Positions 41,624 through 52,919 of a stretch of DNA of 64,000 bases are shown here, one piece after another (positions within the stretch are counted from its first letter, which is position 1; each line of letters opens with the position of its first letter). The stretch comes from Vandiemenella viatica (Eukaryota > Arthropoda > Insecta > Orthoptera > Morabidae), in NCBI GenBank assembly GCA_031002005.1, contig CM061914.1, positions 12,386,148 to 12,450,147 of the forward strand, read 5' to 3'. The notes under the pieces are model-generated. The model was given only the letters and a program-made list of their open reading frames with translations, was not told the DNA's origin and ran no database searches. Position numbers and translations under genes: made by a program.

Positions 41624-44040
41624 ATATAAAAATAATGTTTGTACATTTGTCCTCTATGCGCTCCTAACCTGTTTATCTGAATACTATGAAACTTTGACGA
41701 ATTGTCGAGTGCGCATTTGCAAATGTTCCTGACAAAAAAAAAATTCACCTAAACAACCCTTAATTTAAACAACCCCCACAGATTTTATCCGATTTTGTTG
41801 AAAATTTGCACACGTATACTTTAAACAAACAGAAAAATAATGCCTGCATATGGTTTCCAAAAAGGCAATCCTTCTTTCCCTTTACATCCCCTTATCTTTT
41901 GCCAATCTTGTTTATGCAAAACTACCAATTTTATCCGATTTTGAAGGAACTTTGGAGACATGTGCTTTCAGTAAATAAGATAGGATAGGGAAAAATAACT
42001 GTTCACTTACCAAAGATGAACACAGGAGGGTGAGATGAGTATAAAAACACAAATATAAAAAACACAAAAACAAACACAAATTGCACAATATTTCCGTAGG
42101 AAACCTTAGACATGTGAAAGGCAAGACATATCCACCACATGAATAAAACAAAGGCGATACATACAGGGTATTGCTGGGGTGGTGTTCTAGTTGTGGTTGA
42201 CAGAATCATATGAGTTGGCATGAATTGCCACTGGATGGTCTGGGTTGGAAGCATAAACTGTTTGCCTGTGGCCGTTCATCCTGTAGGATAGTTGTTGAGT
42301 GGTGAGACCAATGTAGGAGGCAGTGCAATGGAGGCAGGTGAGTTGGTAAATAAGGTGAGTGGTAGCACACGTAGCACGTCCAATAACAGGGAAAGGATTC
42401 TCCTGTGACAGGATAACCAACCAAAATCAATTGATATTTTTTTGTTTTTGTTTTGTTTTACTAGTCTTTGCAGAGGTTATTTTGTTCCACTTTCATCACT
42501 GTTCCACCTTCTTCCCCCACCCCTGGCACTTCCACCACCATCCAGTGTGTTTGTTTTTGTTTCATGCATGTCGCAGGTTGGGATGTGATCAATACTTTCC
42601 CCCTGCCATATGTCTCACCTCTCAAATGATAGGTTTCTTACCGGAATATTGTGCAGTCTGTGTTTGTTTTTGTGTTCATCTAACTCTCCTACCTACATCT
42701 CGGGAAGTGACTGGTTATATTTCCTTATCCTGTCTTATCTTACCTTTCTTTTAGTGCACAACAGCAGTTTCTTTGTTTCCATTATCCTTAAAACTAACAG
42801 AAAAATACTATCTACATTTGGTTTACCCCACTCCTCTCCCCTTTTACCCCTTCCTCTTAATTTCTAATGATCTTTATAGGAAGCCACAGTTATTACCGGA
42901 TTCCAATGCAAATTTTCAAACTTATACTTTAAAACAAGGAGAAAAATGCTGTCTACATTTGGTTTAAAAAAACCAACCTGTCCTCTCATTTCTACCCCTT
43001 AATTTTTCTCAATGTTTTTTTATGCAAAGCTACAAATTATACCATTTGACCGATCATTTTGAAAGTTGGCACATAAATGTACTTTTTCATGGGGTTTCTG
43101 AAGAAATAAAAAATCCCTCTCCTCTCTTACACCCCTTAATTTTTATACAAACCCACACTTTTTATCTGATTTTGATAGAACTTTCCACACATATCCTTTA
43201 AAATAAAGAGATAAATACTGTACACATTAGTTTTACGAAAACCCAATCCCTCTTCCATTTTCCACCACCTTAATTATTGTCAATGTTCTTTACATAAACC
43301 TAGTTTCTATTCAATTTTGAAGGAAGTTTGCACATGTATACTTTAAGACAAACACAAAAATACTGTTTACATTTGCTTTCTCAAAGCCCAACCCCTCTCT
43401 CCCTTAACCCCTCCCCTCTTAATTTCCAGTGATCTTTATAGAAATTCATCTGATTTTGATGGAACTTTGCCTATGTATAATTTAAAACAAACAGAAAAAT
43501 ATTGATTACATTTGGTTTAAAAAAAAAAGCCATTGACTCTCCTCCTTTACCCCAATCCACTAATTTTTGTCAATGTTTTTTATACCATATTGTTTGAACT
43601 TTGCACATACGTACTTTAAAATAAACAGAAAAATACTGTCTACATTTAGTTGCCAAATCCCATCCCCTCTCACCCTCACTTAGTTTTCAATGTTTCTTAC
43701 ACAAACTCACAGTTTTTATTCAATTTGGTTGGAACTTTGCACATGTACACATTAAAGCAAAGAGAAAAATACTGTCTACATTGGTTTAAAAAACCCACTA
43801 CTTTCCTCCATCACAATAATTATGCACAATTTACACTCGAAACCATTCAGTTGTTAATAATTTTTTTTTTGCAAATATTTAAAAAAACAGTGAGGAAATT
43901 AGACAAAGTAAATAGTGATAATCTTACTGGAGACAATCAGACCTGTTCAGAACGGATTTCGATCCTCCAAGTATATATTGAAGGGTATTTACTCCATATG
44001 TCTGTGTTACAATTATTTCTTCAAAATGAGCCCTAGGTAT
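41624..44040. repeat. Degenerate tandem array, about 140-bp unit, interrupted
   Basis: Begins next to a Helitron-like 5' text (TCTTATATATAAAAATAATG at 41624). Units repeat TTATCCGATTTTGATGGAAC, TTGCACATGTATACTTTAAA and ACAGAAAAATACTGTCTACA, a pyrimidine-rich CCCCTCTC tract and CTTAATTTTTGTCAATG. About nine diverged copies: one or two at 41770-41970, the rest at 42765-43820, the gap being the Penelope-like insertion at 41976-42752. No Helitron 3' end was located. Confidence 0.75.
41976..42752. mobile_element. Small Penelope-like inverted pair inside the tandem array
   Basis: The left end TAAGATAGGATAGGGAAAAA is answered in reverse complement at the right end (TTCCTTATCCTGTCTTATCTTA region). 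The minus arm (41976-42425) encodes a GIY-YIG segment, [20 protein letters not shown] then [19 protein letters not shown], in open frame (42420-42187). The plus arm is 3' tail only. Third inverted PLE arrangement in this window; no target duplication could be fixed because the target is itself repetitive. Confidence 0.75.
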
Positions 44041-44117
44041 TGAGAAATTAATGCGCAAACATATGTGCACATCTTTTAAATATTATAGTTTTAGTACATT
44101 ACTTAAAAGTTTCTGTG

Positions 44118-44182
44118 TGGTGTATGCAGTAAGGTGCTTACTTCCCATTTTGCGAACCCGGGTTCAAATCCCCATACTGCCA
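44118..44182 (+). tRNA. tRNA-like sequence, probably a SINE head or pseudogene
   Basis: Ends GGGTTCAAATCCCCATACTG then CCA: a perfect B box (GGTTCAAATCC) in a T-arm with a GGG/CCC stem, and an acceptor-like pairing of TGGTGTATG with CATACTGCCA. The A-box side (GCAGTAAGG) is weaker and the anticodon stem does not pair well. At 65 nt it is short for a functional tRNA. Confidence 0.35.
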
Positions 44183-44941
44183 AATATTTTTATTCCTTTT
44201 TTATATGCAATAATCATTTATCATTGATTTTATTAAAATTCATTTACGAATTTTTATTATGCGAAATAACTTTTAAAACGACATATTACAGAATATACAG
44301 TTCCAACTTTTTTTTTTTTTTAGAAAATCATTATTTAATTGTTTATTGTATATAAGTTTATTGTTTATGTGGTTTTTTTTTTTAAATGAAACTGGTATAT
44401 TTCATGTTCATTGTTTCTATACTTGTATCTCTACAATTAATATCATAAGAGTAAATATATTACAGCCAGAAGGTCAGTTTTCTCCCCCCTACCACAGTTA
44501 TACTTATTTCCGTGCAGTGGTGGTAGCATGTAAATGTTTGAAAATAACATAATGTCTATTTGTGTAGCTGCAATAACTTTAGCATGCTGAAATTCACTTG
44601 GTCCTACTCTCACACCCAGGACACATTCTTGGATGTGGATTTGTCCCTATCCAATAGCTATCTCAACTCTTCAGTTCACATCAAACTAACCAACCTTCAA
44701 CAGTATCTCCATTTCGACAGTTGCCGCCCATACCATACCAAACGTTCTCTCCCCTACAGTCTTGGCATTCGAGGTTATTCGCCTGTGCTCCAACCAACAG
44801 TCTCTCATGGATTATTCAAACAGTATTTAAAAAGCATTAATATCTTGCAACTACCCTCCAGCTTTGGTTGACAAACAGCTTTCACGTGCAACATTACAAC
44901 TGAATCAGCCTATCAGTCATCCCAAACCCACAAAAACCAAT

Positions 44942-47281
44942 CACAATCCAGTCTTGGTCACACAGTACTACCCAGGCCGCGAATCCATCAACAGAATCCT
45001 CCGGCAGGGCTATGATTTCTTACAAACGTGTCCTGAAATGAGATCCATTCTTCCTAAACTCCTCCCTGCCCCTCCTAGAACTTGTTTCAGCAGACCTCCT
45101 AACCTCAGCGAACTTCTAGTCCACAATCCAGTCTTGGTCACACAGTACTACCCAGGCCTCGAATCCATCAACAGAATCCTCCGGCAGGGCTATGATTTCT
45201 TACAAACGTGTCCTGAAATGAGATCCATTCTTCCTAAAATCCTCCCTGCCCCTCCTAGAACTTGTTTCAGCAGACCTCCTAACCTGAGTGAACTTCTAGT
45301 CCACAATCCAGTCTTGGTCACACAGTACTACCCAGGACTCGAATCCATCAACAGAATCCTCCGGCAGGGCTATGATTTCTTACAAACGTGTCCTGAAATG
45401 AGATCCATTCTTCCTAAAATCCTCCCTGCCCCTCCTAGAACTTGTTTCAGCAGACCTCCTAACCTCAGCGAACTTCTAGTCCACAATCCAGTCTTGGTCA
45501 CACAGTACTACCCAGGCCTCGAATCCATCTACAGAATCCTCCGGCAGGGCTATGATTTCTTACAAACGTGTCCTGAAATGAGATCCATTCTTCCTAAAAT
45601 CCTCCCTGCCCCTCCTAGAACTTGTTTCAGCAGACCTCCTAACCTGAGCGAACTTCTAGTCCACAATCCAGTCTTGGTCACACAGTACTACCCAGGACTC
45701 GAATCCATCAACAGAATCCTCCGGCAGGGCTATGATTTCTTACAAACGTGTCCTGAAATGAGATCCATTCTTCCTAAAATCCTCCCTGCCCCTCCTAGAA
45801 CTTGTTTCAGCAGACCTCCTAACCTGAGCGAACTTCTAGTCCACAATCCAGTCTTGGTCACACAGTACTACCCAGGACTCGAATCCATCTACAGAATCCT
45901 CCGGCAGGGCTATGATTTCTTACAAACGTGTCCTGAAATGAGATCCATTCTTCCTAAAATCCTCCCTGCCCCTCCTAGAACTTGTTTCAGCAGACCTCCT
46001 AACCTCAGCGAACTTCTAGTCCACAATCCAGTCTTGGTCACACAGTACTACCCAGGCCTCGAATCCATCAACAGAATCCTCCGGCAGGGCTATGATTTCT
46101 TACAAACATGCCCTGAAATGAGATCCATTCTTCCTAAAATCCTCCCTGCCCCTCCTAGAACTTGTTTCAGCAGACCTCCTAACCTCAGCGAACTTCTAGT
46201 CCACAATCCAGTCTTGGTCACACAGTACTACCCAGGACTCGAATCCATCTACAGAATCCTCCGGCAGGGCTATGATTTCTTACAAACATGCCCTGAAATG
46301 AGATCCATTCTTCCTAAACTCCTCCCTGCCTCTCCTACAACTTGTTTCAGCAGACCTCCTAACCTCAGCGAACTTCTAGTCCACAATCCAGTCTTGGTCA
46401 CACAGTACTACCCAGGCCTCGAATCCATCAACAGAATCCTCCGGCAGGGCTATGATTTCTTACAAACGTGTCCTGAAATGAGATCCATTCTTCCTAAAAT
46501 CCTCCCTGCCCCTCCTAGAACTTGTTTCAGCAGACCTCCTAACCTGAGCGAACTTCTAGTCCACAATCCAGTCTTGGTCACACAGTACTACCCAGGACTC
46601 GAATCCATCTACAGAATCCTCCGGCAGGGCTATGATTTCTAACAAACGTGTCCTGAAATGAGATCCATTCTTCCTAAAATCCTCCCTGCCCCTCCTAGAA
46701 CTTGTTTCAGCAGACCTCCTAACCTCAGCGAACTTCTAGTCCACAATCCAGTCTTGGTCACACAGTACTACCCAGGCCTCGAATCCATCAACAGAATCCT
46801 CCGGCAGGGCTATGATTTCTTACAAACATGCCCTGAAATGAGATCCATTCTTCCTAAAATCCTCCCTGCCCCTTCTAGAACTTGTTTCAGCAGACCTCCT
46901 AACCTCAGCGAACTTCTAGTCCACAATCCAGTCTTGGTCACACAGTACTACCCAGGCCTCGAATCCATCAACAGAATCCTCCGGCAGGGCTATGATTTCT
47001 TACAAACATGCCCTGAAATGAGATCCATTCTTCCTAAAATCCTCCCTGCCCCTCCTAGAACTTGTTTCAGCAGACCTCCTAACCTCAGCGAACTTCTAGT
47101 CCACAATCCAGTCTTGGTCACACAGTACTACCCAGGACTCGAATCCATCTACAGAATCCTCCGGCAGGGCTATGATTTCTTACAAACATGCCCTGAAATG
47201 AGATCCATTCTTCCTAAAATCCTCCCTGCCCCTCCTAGAACTTGTTTCAGCAGACCTCCTAACCTCAGCGAACTTCTAGTC
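44942..47281 (+). repeat. Thirteen tandem 180-bp units within a PLE ORF
   Basis: Units start at 44942 and every 180 bp to 47102. Each encodes 60 residues: [59 protein letters not shown]. Period is exactly 60 codons, so the frame is kept; the only stop is a TAA (46640-46642) in the tenth unit where others have TTA. Units alternate between SINRIL and SIYRIL forms from the third to the tenth, giving a 360-bp higher-order period. Divergence is a few bases per unit, indicating recent amplification or homogenisation. Confidence 0.97.
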
Positions 47282-47740
47282 CACAAACACAGTCTTGCTA
47301 AAAGTCAGCCACAAGGCTCTTTCCCATGTAATAGACCTCGCTGCAAGATGTGTGACATACATCATGCTTCCACCACTTTCATCAACCCTGTCACAGCGGA
47401 AAGCTTCCCTATCATAGGACACGTCACCTGTGAAACCACCCATGTAATAAACCAGTCAACATGCAACCAGTGCCTGGCTTCATGTATAGGTTTGACCACA
47501 AATGCACTCTCCATAAGAATGAATGGCTACCGACAGACGGTGTTCACACAGAACCCGAAGCACCCAGTTGCTGCCCATGCTATAACCCACGACTTGAATA
47601 ATTTCAACTCTTGTTACCATGCTATCAGAGTTCTCCCTAATAGCAGCAGTTTCTCTGAAATCAGAAGGTGGGAACTTGCCTACCAGTACAAATTTGGCAC
47701 AAGGCAACCACCTGGTCTCAACTTGAGATTATACCCGGTC
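47282..47740 (+). pseudogene. PLE GIY-YIG C-terminal region (degenerate)
   Basis: [74 protein letters not shown] and [18 protein letters not shown]. The family block IYxLxCxxCxxxYIGxTTxxLxxRMNGHR is recognisable but the Tyr residues of the GIY and YIG motifs are replaced here (VINQ and CIGL), so nuclease activity is doubtful although the frame is open from 46658 to 47779. Confidence 0.85.
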
Positions 47741-47756
47741 ATTATTATTAGTAGTA

Positions 47757-47965
47757 TTGAGACATGCTGGATTGGTTAATTTGTTTGTAGAGGGAACAGT
47801 CGAAGGTAAGAACTGTAGAGGTAGACACAGATTAGAATATATGAAGCAGATAATTGAGGACGTGGGTTGTAAGGGGTATGTAGAAACTAAAAGGTTAGCA
47901 CAAGATAGGAAGGGATGGAGGATTGCATCAAACCAGTCTAAAGACTGACGACAGCAAAAAAGTAT
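47757..47965 (+). mobile_element. LINE 3' fragment inserted in the PLE tail
   Basis: Encodes the extreme C-terminus of a LINE ORF2: VEGTVEGKNCRGRHRLEYMK, IIEDVGCKGYVETKRLAQDR and KGWRIASNQSKD then stop. The block EGxxEGKxxRGRxRxEY...LAxDRxxWR is common at the end of RTE/L1-like LINE ORFs. AGTATT occurs on both sides (about 47753 and 47959) and may be the target duplication. The uninterrupted PLE sequence is seen near 24960-25025. Confidence 0.7.
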
Positions 47966-48412
47966 TACATATCTTGAACCTTTTTTATTCCTCTCTTTTC
48001 CATTACCTATATCGAACCACCACTAACCTAAGGTGTTATTTACTTATTATATTTGTATAATATGTTAAATAATTTTTTTAATATATATATTTATTTCTAA
48101 TTATATTTTGATCTTCCCACCGACCAGAGATTAGTTTGGATATTTATCTATGCTCGGGTATTAGCTCTGATTCAATGCCCCTCTACTCTTCCGATGTTTG
48201 AATTTACCCCCACCATTTTCTCGACCGGCGGTCTTTCTGTGAGGCAGTTACTGGGTGCACACACCTATAATAATGTTCTCTCGTTGACAAAGTTTTTTTT
48301 TCTCCCCAAAAATTTATTTATTATTTGTGTTTGTGTCTTTTCTGTGTGTTCGCGCCACACATCCACCATCTAAAGGCAAGTGGTTGCTCATTTCCCTATC
48401 CTAATTTGATTC

Positions 48413-48544
48413 CTTTCTGCTACTTAGCGGCTTTTATTTCATTGTTACTATATATATTACTATATATATATATTATTAGTAATATTATTATTGCAGCTAT
48501 ATCGATCCTTTTTTCAGGATGTAGCCTCTTTAAGCCTGATGAGC
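48413..48544. other. Short AT-rich spacer with TA repeats
   Basis: Contains TATATATTACTATATATATA-type simple sequence between the PLE and the RTE LINE. Confidence 0.5.
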
Positions 48545-49920
48545 TACATATTAGAATTTAATTCTACATAGTTTTGCTGTAGTTCTTTCCAGGCCGATCG
48601 ATCCTGAGGCACCCTCTTCCAGTTCACGCCTGTAACTCGAAGTATATACTTATTCCAGCGATCCGGGGATCATCCTCTTGCTCTTTTCAGGTTTCTCGGT
48701 ATCCAATCCAGCACTATCGTAGTCCATCTTTCATCTCTTTTGCGAGCAACATGACCGGCACATTGCCATTTTTGGGTCATGACTCTTTTTAAGATGTCTG
48801 TTACTTTAGTTATTGAACGGATGTGCACAGCCCTTTTCCTGTCTCTTCTTGTAAACCCTAGCATTGCTCTTTCCATACTTCGCTGGGCAGTTCTCAGTTT
48901 TTGCTTCGTGTGACTATTTAGGGTCCAAGTCTGGCAGGCATATGTGAGGACCGGTAATACACATTGTTCAAATACCTGTTTTTTAAGATGTATTGGCATG
49001 TTCGATTTAAAAACTATGGAATTTATTCCATATGCTCTCCAGCCCAGCTTTATCCGTCTGTAGATCTCAGGCTTTGAGTCACCATTCATATTGATCAGTT
49101 GGCCAAGATAGATGTACTGATCTACGAACTCAATACCAGAATCTTTCATGTCTGCCTTTTCTTTATCTTTTTCTGCCCATTTGTTTTGCATGATTTTGCT
49201 TTTTGATATATTTATTTTAAGGCCCACTTCACTGCACGCTGCCTCTAGTTCATTTATCAGTTCTTTGAGCTCTTCCAGACTGTTTGAGAGTAAAACTATA
49301 TCATCAGCGAATCTTAAGTTGTTGAGATTTCTTCCATTTATTCTCAAACCTCTGTTTTGCCATTGGATTTTTGACATTGCCAACTCTAGGACTGATGAGA
49401 ATAGCTTGGGGGATATAGAGTCTGCTTGTTTTACCCCTCTTTCTACTGGGAACTCTTTGGTGACTTCAGCCATGTTGACAAAGGCAGTGGAAGTGGTGTA
49501 GATGTTGTACAGTAAGTCGATATAGCCAGGATTCACTCCTTGTTCTAAAAGGGCTTGCGTGTTTGCTGAGTGATGGACTGAATCAAAAGCTTTTTCAAAA
49601 TCGATAAAGACCAAACAGAGGGGCATCTGGTATTCATTTGCTCGACTTATTACTTCGTGGATGACTTGGATGTGATCTACTGTGCTGAATCCTGACCTAA
49701 AGCCAGCCTGTTGAATTGGTTGCGCTGTGTCCAAGGTGGAACTGATGCAGTTATTGATGACCTATGTAAACACTTTGTATGTGATAGGAAGGAGGCTGAT
49801 GGGGCGGTAGTTTTTAATATTGTAACGACTGTCCTTTTTGTGTAGCAACACAATCATTGCTTTGTTCAAGCTGGATGGGATATTTCTCTCTTCGAGGCAT
49901 TGTGAAAACACCTTAGCTAG
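48545..49920 (-). pseudogene. LINE reverse transcriptase and C-terminal domain, RTE-like
   Basis: LEERNIPSSLNKAMIVLLHK, NYRPISLLPITYKVFT, stop, QQAGFRSGFSTVDHIQV, LCLVFIDFEKAFDSVHH (motif A), RGVKQADSISPKLFSSVLEL (motif B, normally GVxQGDxxSPxLF), NLNNLRFADDIVLLSNS (motif C FADD), VDQYIYLGQLINMNG, WQCAGHVARKRDERW and RWNKYILRVTGVNWKRV. The main open frame is 354 codons (49734-48670). The RT catalytic aspartates are intact, but the two stops and the missing link to the endonuclease make it non-functional as it stands. Confidence 0.92.
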
Positions 49921-50973
49921 TGTAACCTATCTATTAAATTTTGTAACTGCGTGACAAAATTTTGCTCTCAGAACCATGAGTTAGATTGGATAGAATATTA
50001 TTGCATTTCATTTTCAAAGTAATTTTTCTATGTTTATTCAAGTTTAAAAGCAGTTTTACAGTATTAAAGGTAGTATTTTCAATTTCATCAGTTTTCAGCA
50101 TTCGCTGGAGTGGAAGTTTCTATCTAAATTATTTATTTTCAGCTAAAGTATTAAAGTTAGGATATTTTTCATGATAACTAAATTTAACGTTTATTTAAAG
50201 ATCTAGCGATTTGTAAAGTTTCAGAAAGATCGAATTATTTTTAATTTCAAGGTCAGATTAGCCAATGTTAGGACTTCAGGCGTGTGATTTCATATCTGAT
50301 CAGCCACCCCTGGGAACGAGGAAGTAGATACATTCTCACGGTCCGCGTGAGAAAGCAGCAGCTAGGAATATTCGAGAAGCAGGAAGTGCTATGTGAATAT
50401 AGGACCGTGCGTGTAGTTGTTTGCGGCTCAGTCTGCCAGGAACCGCGAACACGATAGCACGTAGCTCAGTAGGCAGGAAAGTTTTATATCTAGCACATCA
50501 GTGATAGTTTATTTTGGAATAATGCCACTTCTTTTATTCAAGTCAACTATTATGTCGTGTTAAAATAGTATTTCTCCAAGTGAGGCCTCGGGATTGTTTG
50601 ATTTTACTAAGCTGTTGAACAATGGGAGCGTGTGATTCTCTTTTGTCAAATTACTACAACTAGAAGTTTGAACTATTGGGGTGTGGTCTGGCTCGGCTGA
50701 TTAAGCGAACTTGTAATACATTACTTTGGAAAAGTCGTCTAATTGCCTGTACAGTTTTTGGCTTTGTGAACTTTTGGAAGAATATACTTATTTAAATGGC
50801 AATGAACTATTTATCATTATTGAACTTTACCTTTTCATAGTTTTCTGGTTAAAAACCTATGTGGCGATCGTATCATCTTAACTAAGTCAAAACTGTTACA
50901 ACCAAGGCTACACACGGTTATAGTTAAGACAACGTGTTTATGCTCCACCCCAAGCATAAGTTCGGTTCTTACA
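49921..50973. mobile_element. Solo LTR, 1053 bp
   Basis: Starts TGTAACCTATC and ends GGTTCTTACA, giving TG...CA ends, flanked by the 4-bp duplication CTAG (49917-49920 and 50974-50977). It interrupts the RTE LINE between its linker and its RT. No open frame of note. A 4-bp duplication fits Ty3/Gypsy-type integration. Its sequence is unlike the LTRs at 57968 and 62317 apart from the TGTAAC start. Confidence 0.82.
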
Positions 50974-51825
50974 CTAGGTGTCTGTAGGTTTCTTCTCCAG
51001 TCAATTGGAGTACGTCAATAGACAGTCCGTCATAACCACTAGCTGATCCTTTTTTTCATTTCGTTCACTGCCCTTCTAACTTCATATGGGAGGACTTCAG
51101 GAATTGGTGAGTCTGGGCTTGATGTCATTAAAGGATTTTCATCTTGCTTGCTGTATAAGGACTGATAGAAGTTCCTGATATGCACCAATACTGCCGTTTT
51201 GTCTGTAATACGCTCATTATCATCATCTAAAGCTATTATTTGTTTCTTTCCTATCATTAATCTTTGTTTTGCTTTCTTGTAGCCTTTCTTGTTCTCTATA
51301 ACTGATCTGACCAGGTTTTTCATTATATTTCTTGATGTCAGCTGTTATTTCTTTTCTAAAGGTCTTGCACAGTTCAGCACATTCAATTAGGTTTTTTTCA
51401 GGTTTTATTTTCATATTCCTCCGTTTATTCAGGAGAATTTTTGTATCATTGCTAATTTTAATTAATTTGGTGGTTTTAACAGTTCCTGCAATTTCTATGG
51501 CTAATGTGTTAATAGTTGAAGCTAAATTTCCTTTGGCGGTGGTAGCTAGTTTCTCCGATAGTGTGCATTAGAAAATGTCTTTCTTTTCAGTGAGATTAAT
51601 TATATTTACTGATGTTTTATTGGTTCCTTTTATTAGCTTTCGCCTTTCCTGTTTTATGCAGATACTAAGTTTCGCTCGGACCAGCCTGTGATCACTTCCG
51701 GTGTTGAATTGATTTAGAACAGTGACGTCTTGAATAAAATGTCGGCTATTGGACAGAATGTAGTCTATTTCATTTTTTGTTTTATGATCTGGACTTCTCC
51801 ATGTCCACTTTCGACTTTGATGTTT

Positions 51826-52533
51826 TTAAAAAAATGTGTTCATGACGTGCATTTTTGTGTGCTCTGCAAACTGCACAAGTCGCTCCCCTCTGTCATTCCT
51901 AGTTTGTATTCCGAACTTATCGACCACAGTGTCTCCTTGTTTCCTGGTGCCTACAATGGCATTGAAGTTTCCCATGATAATGTGTAAATGGCAGTCATTG
52001 CCTCTATTGTGCAATGTCGTGATATCTTTGTAGAAAGACTCTACTTCATCGTCCAAGTGCGAGGATGTTGGAGCATATACCTGCAGTATTTGTATTTTGT
52101 AGCGATTTGATAGTTGTAACACTACTCTTGCTGCTCGATCTGAAATACCTTTTATTAGTTTAACCTTATTTTTCACACTACGGTTTATCAGGAAGCCCAC
52201 TCCATTTAGCTTTCCCAAGGAGTTTCCGTAATGGTACAAGATGTGGCCTGATTTAAGTTCGATACATTCTTCCTCTGGACGTCTAACCTCACTGAGGCCC
52301 ACTATACTCCATTTGATTTTTTGGAGCGCGTCTTCCAACTCTGTAAGTCGGGCTTCTCCTTTAAGAGACCTGCAGTTGTAAGTGCATATATGAATTATTT
52401 GCTGTTTTTCTATTGATGATCTGGTTTGCTCTTTAGGAACTTTGACTGCTGACATTAATGTAGCCCCCTCCCGGAGAACCGAATGGGGGGCTGTTTTACC
52501 TCCGGATTGTTTTCCAATAATGCCGCTCATCAT
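51826..52533 (-). pseudogene. LINE AP endonuclease (open, 5' part of ORF2)
   Basis: An open frame of 235 codons with IHICTYNCRSLKGEARL (Asn block), WSIVGLSEVRRPEE (Glu block), LYHYGNSLGKLNGVGFLINR, QILQVYAPTSSHLDDEVES (YAPT block) and HLHIIMGNFNAIVG (the GDFNA-type block with Asn in place of Asp). It would open a 5'-phosphate nick at the target for reverse transcription. The frame breaks near 51826 after MHVMNTFF. Confidence 0.85.
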
Positions 52534-52919
52534 AGTTGCTTAAAGGGGTGAAGCATAATCGCCACGCTTGCTTCAGAACGGATTGGCGATTTCTTGAACA
52601 GCCGACCACTTTGGGGCAGACGCTGGGTGTAGCCGCTCAACTTGAGACAGACGCTACGATGAATGCACTCATATTAATCCCCGAGTGCTGGGCTGCCTCT
52701 TGCACATCCCTTGCCGTACTGAAGAACTACTTCTCCACCAAGTGATTCGTTGAGGTCTTCTCCGTAACCCTGGTAAGGAGCCCTCACAAGGTGCTGCCAG
52801 CCGGGCCAAGGTTTTTTTAAAGAGGTGTTACTCCTCTATGACTCCCCCTTAGTCCTGACTTGTGACAGGCAGAGCCTGGCTTCCCAATTCTTGCTCCTCA
52901 AATAAGAATAAATTACAAG

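Larger units (their letters stand above)
44555..48412 (+). mobile_element. Penelope-like element with amplified coding repeat
   Basis: 5' truncated PLE: end of the RT region ([35 protein letters not shown]), a linker ([18 protein letters not shown] across a stop near 44870), thirteen 180-bp units (44942-47281), the GIY-YIG region (47282-47740), then a long 3' tail ending CATTTCCCTATCCTAATTTG near 48412. A LINE 3' fragment is inserted at 47757-47965. The companion copy at 22551-26600 has only one unit. Confidence 0.9.
48545..52910 (-). mobile_element. RTE-type LINE, split by a solo LTR
   Basis: Read from 52910 downward: a GC-rich 5' leader (52534-52910), AP endonuclease (52533-51826), linker (51825-50978), solo LTR insertion (49921-50973), then RT and C-terminus (49920-48545). 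Order and motifs fit one element. Breaks: the solo LTR, a TAG near 49763 and a TGA near 48670. Confidence 0.88.

Noticed and set aside
44864..46642. A 592-codon repeat protein as a host gene
   Set aside because: The repeat unit is a PLE segment found once in the sister copy at 25400-25700, and the flanks are PLE RT and GIY-YIG sequence. It is an expanded mobile element, not a host repeat protein.
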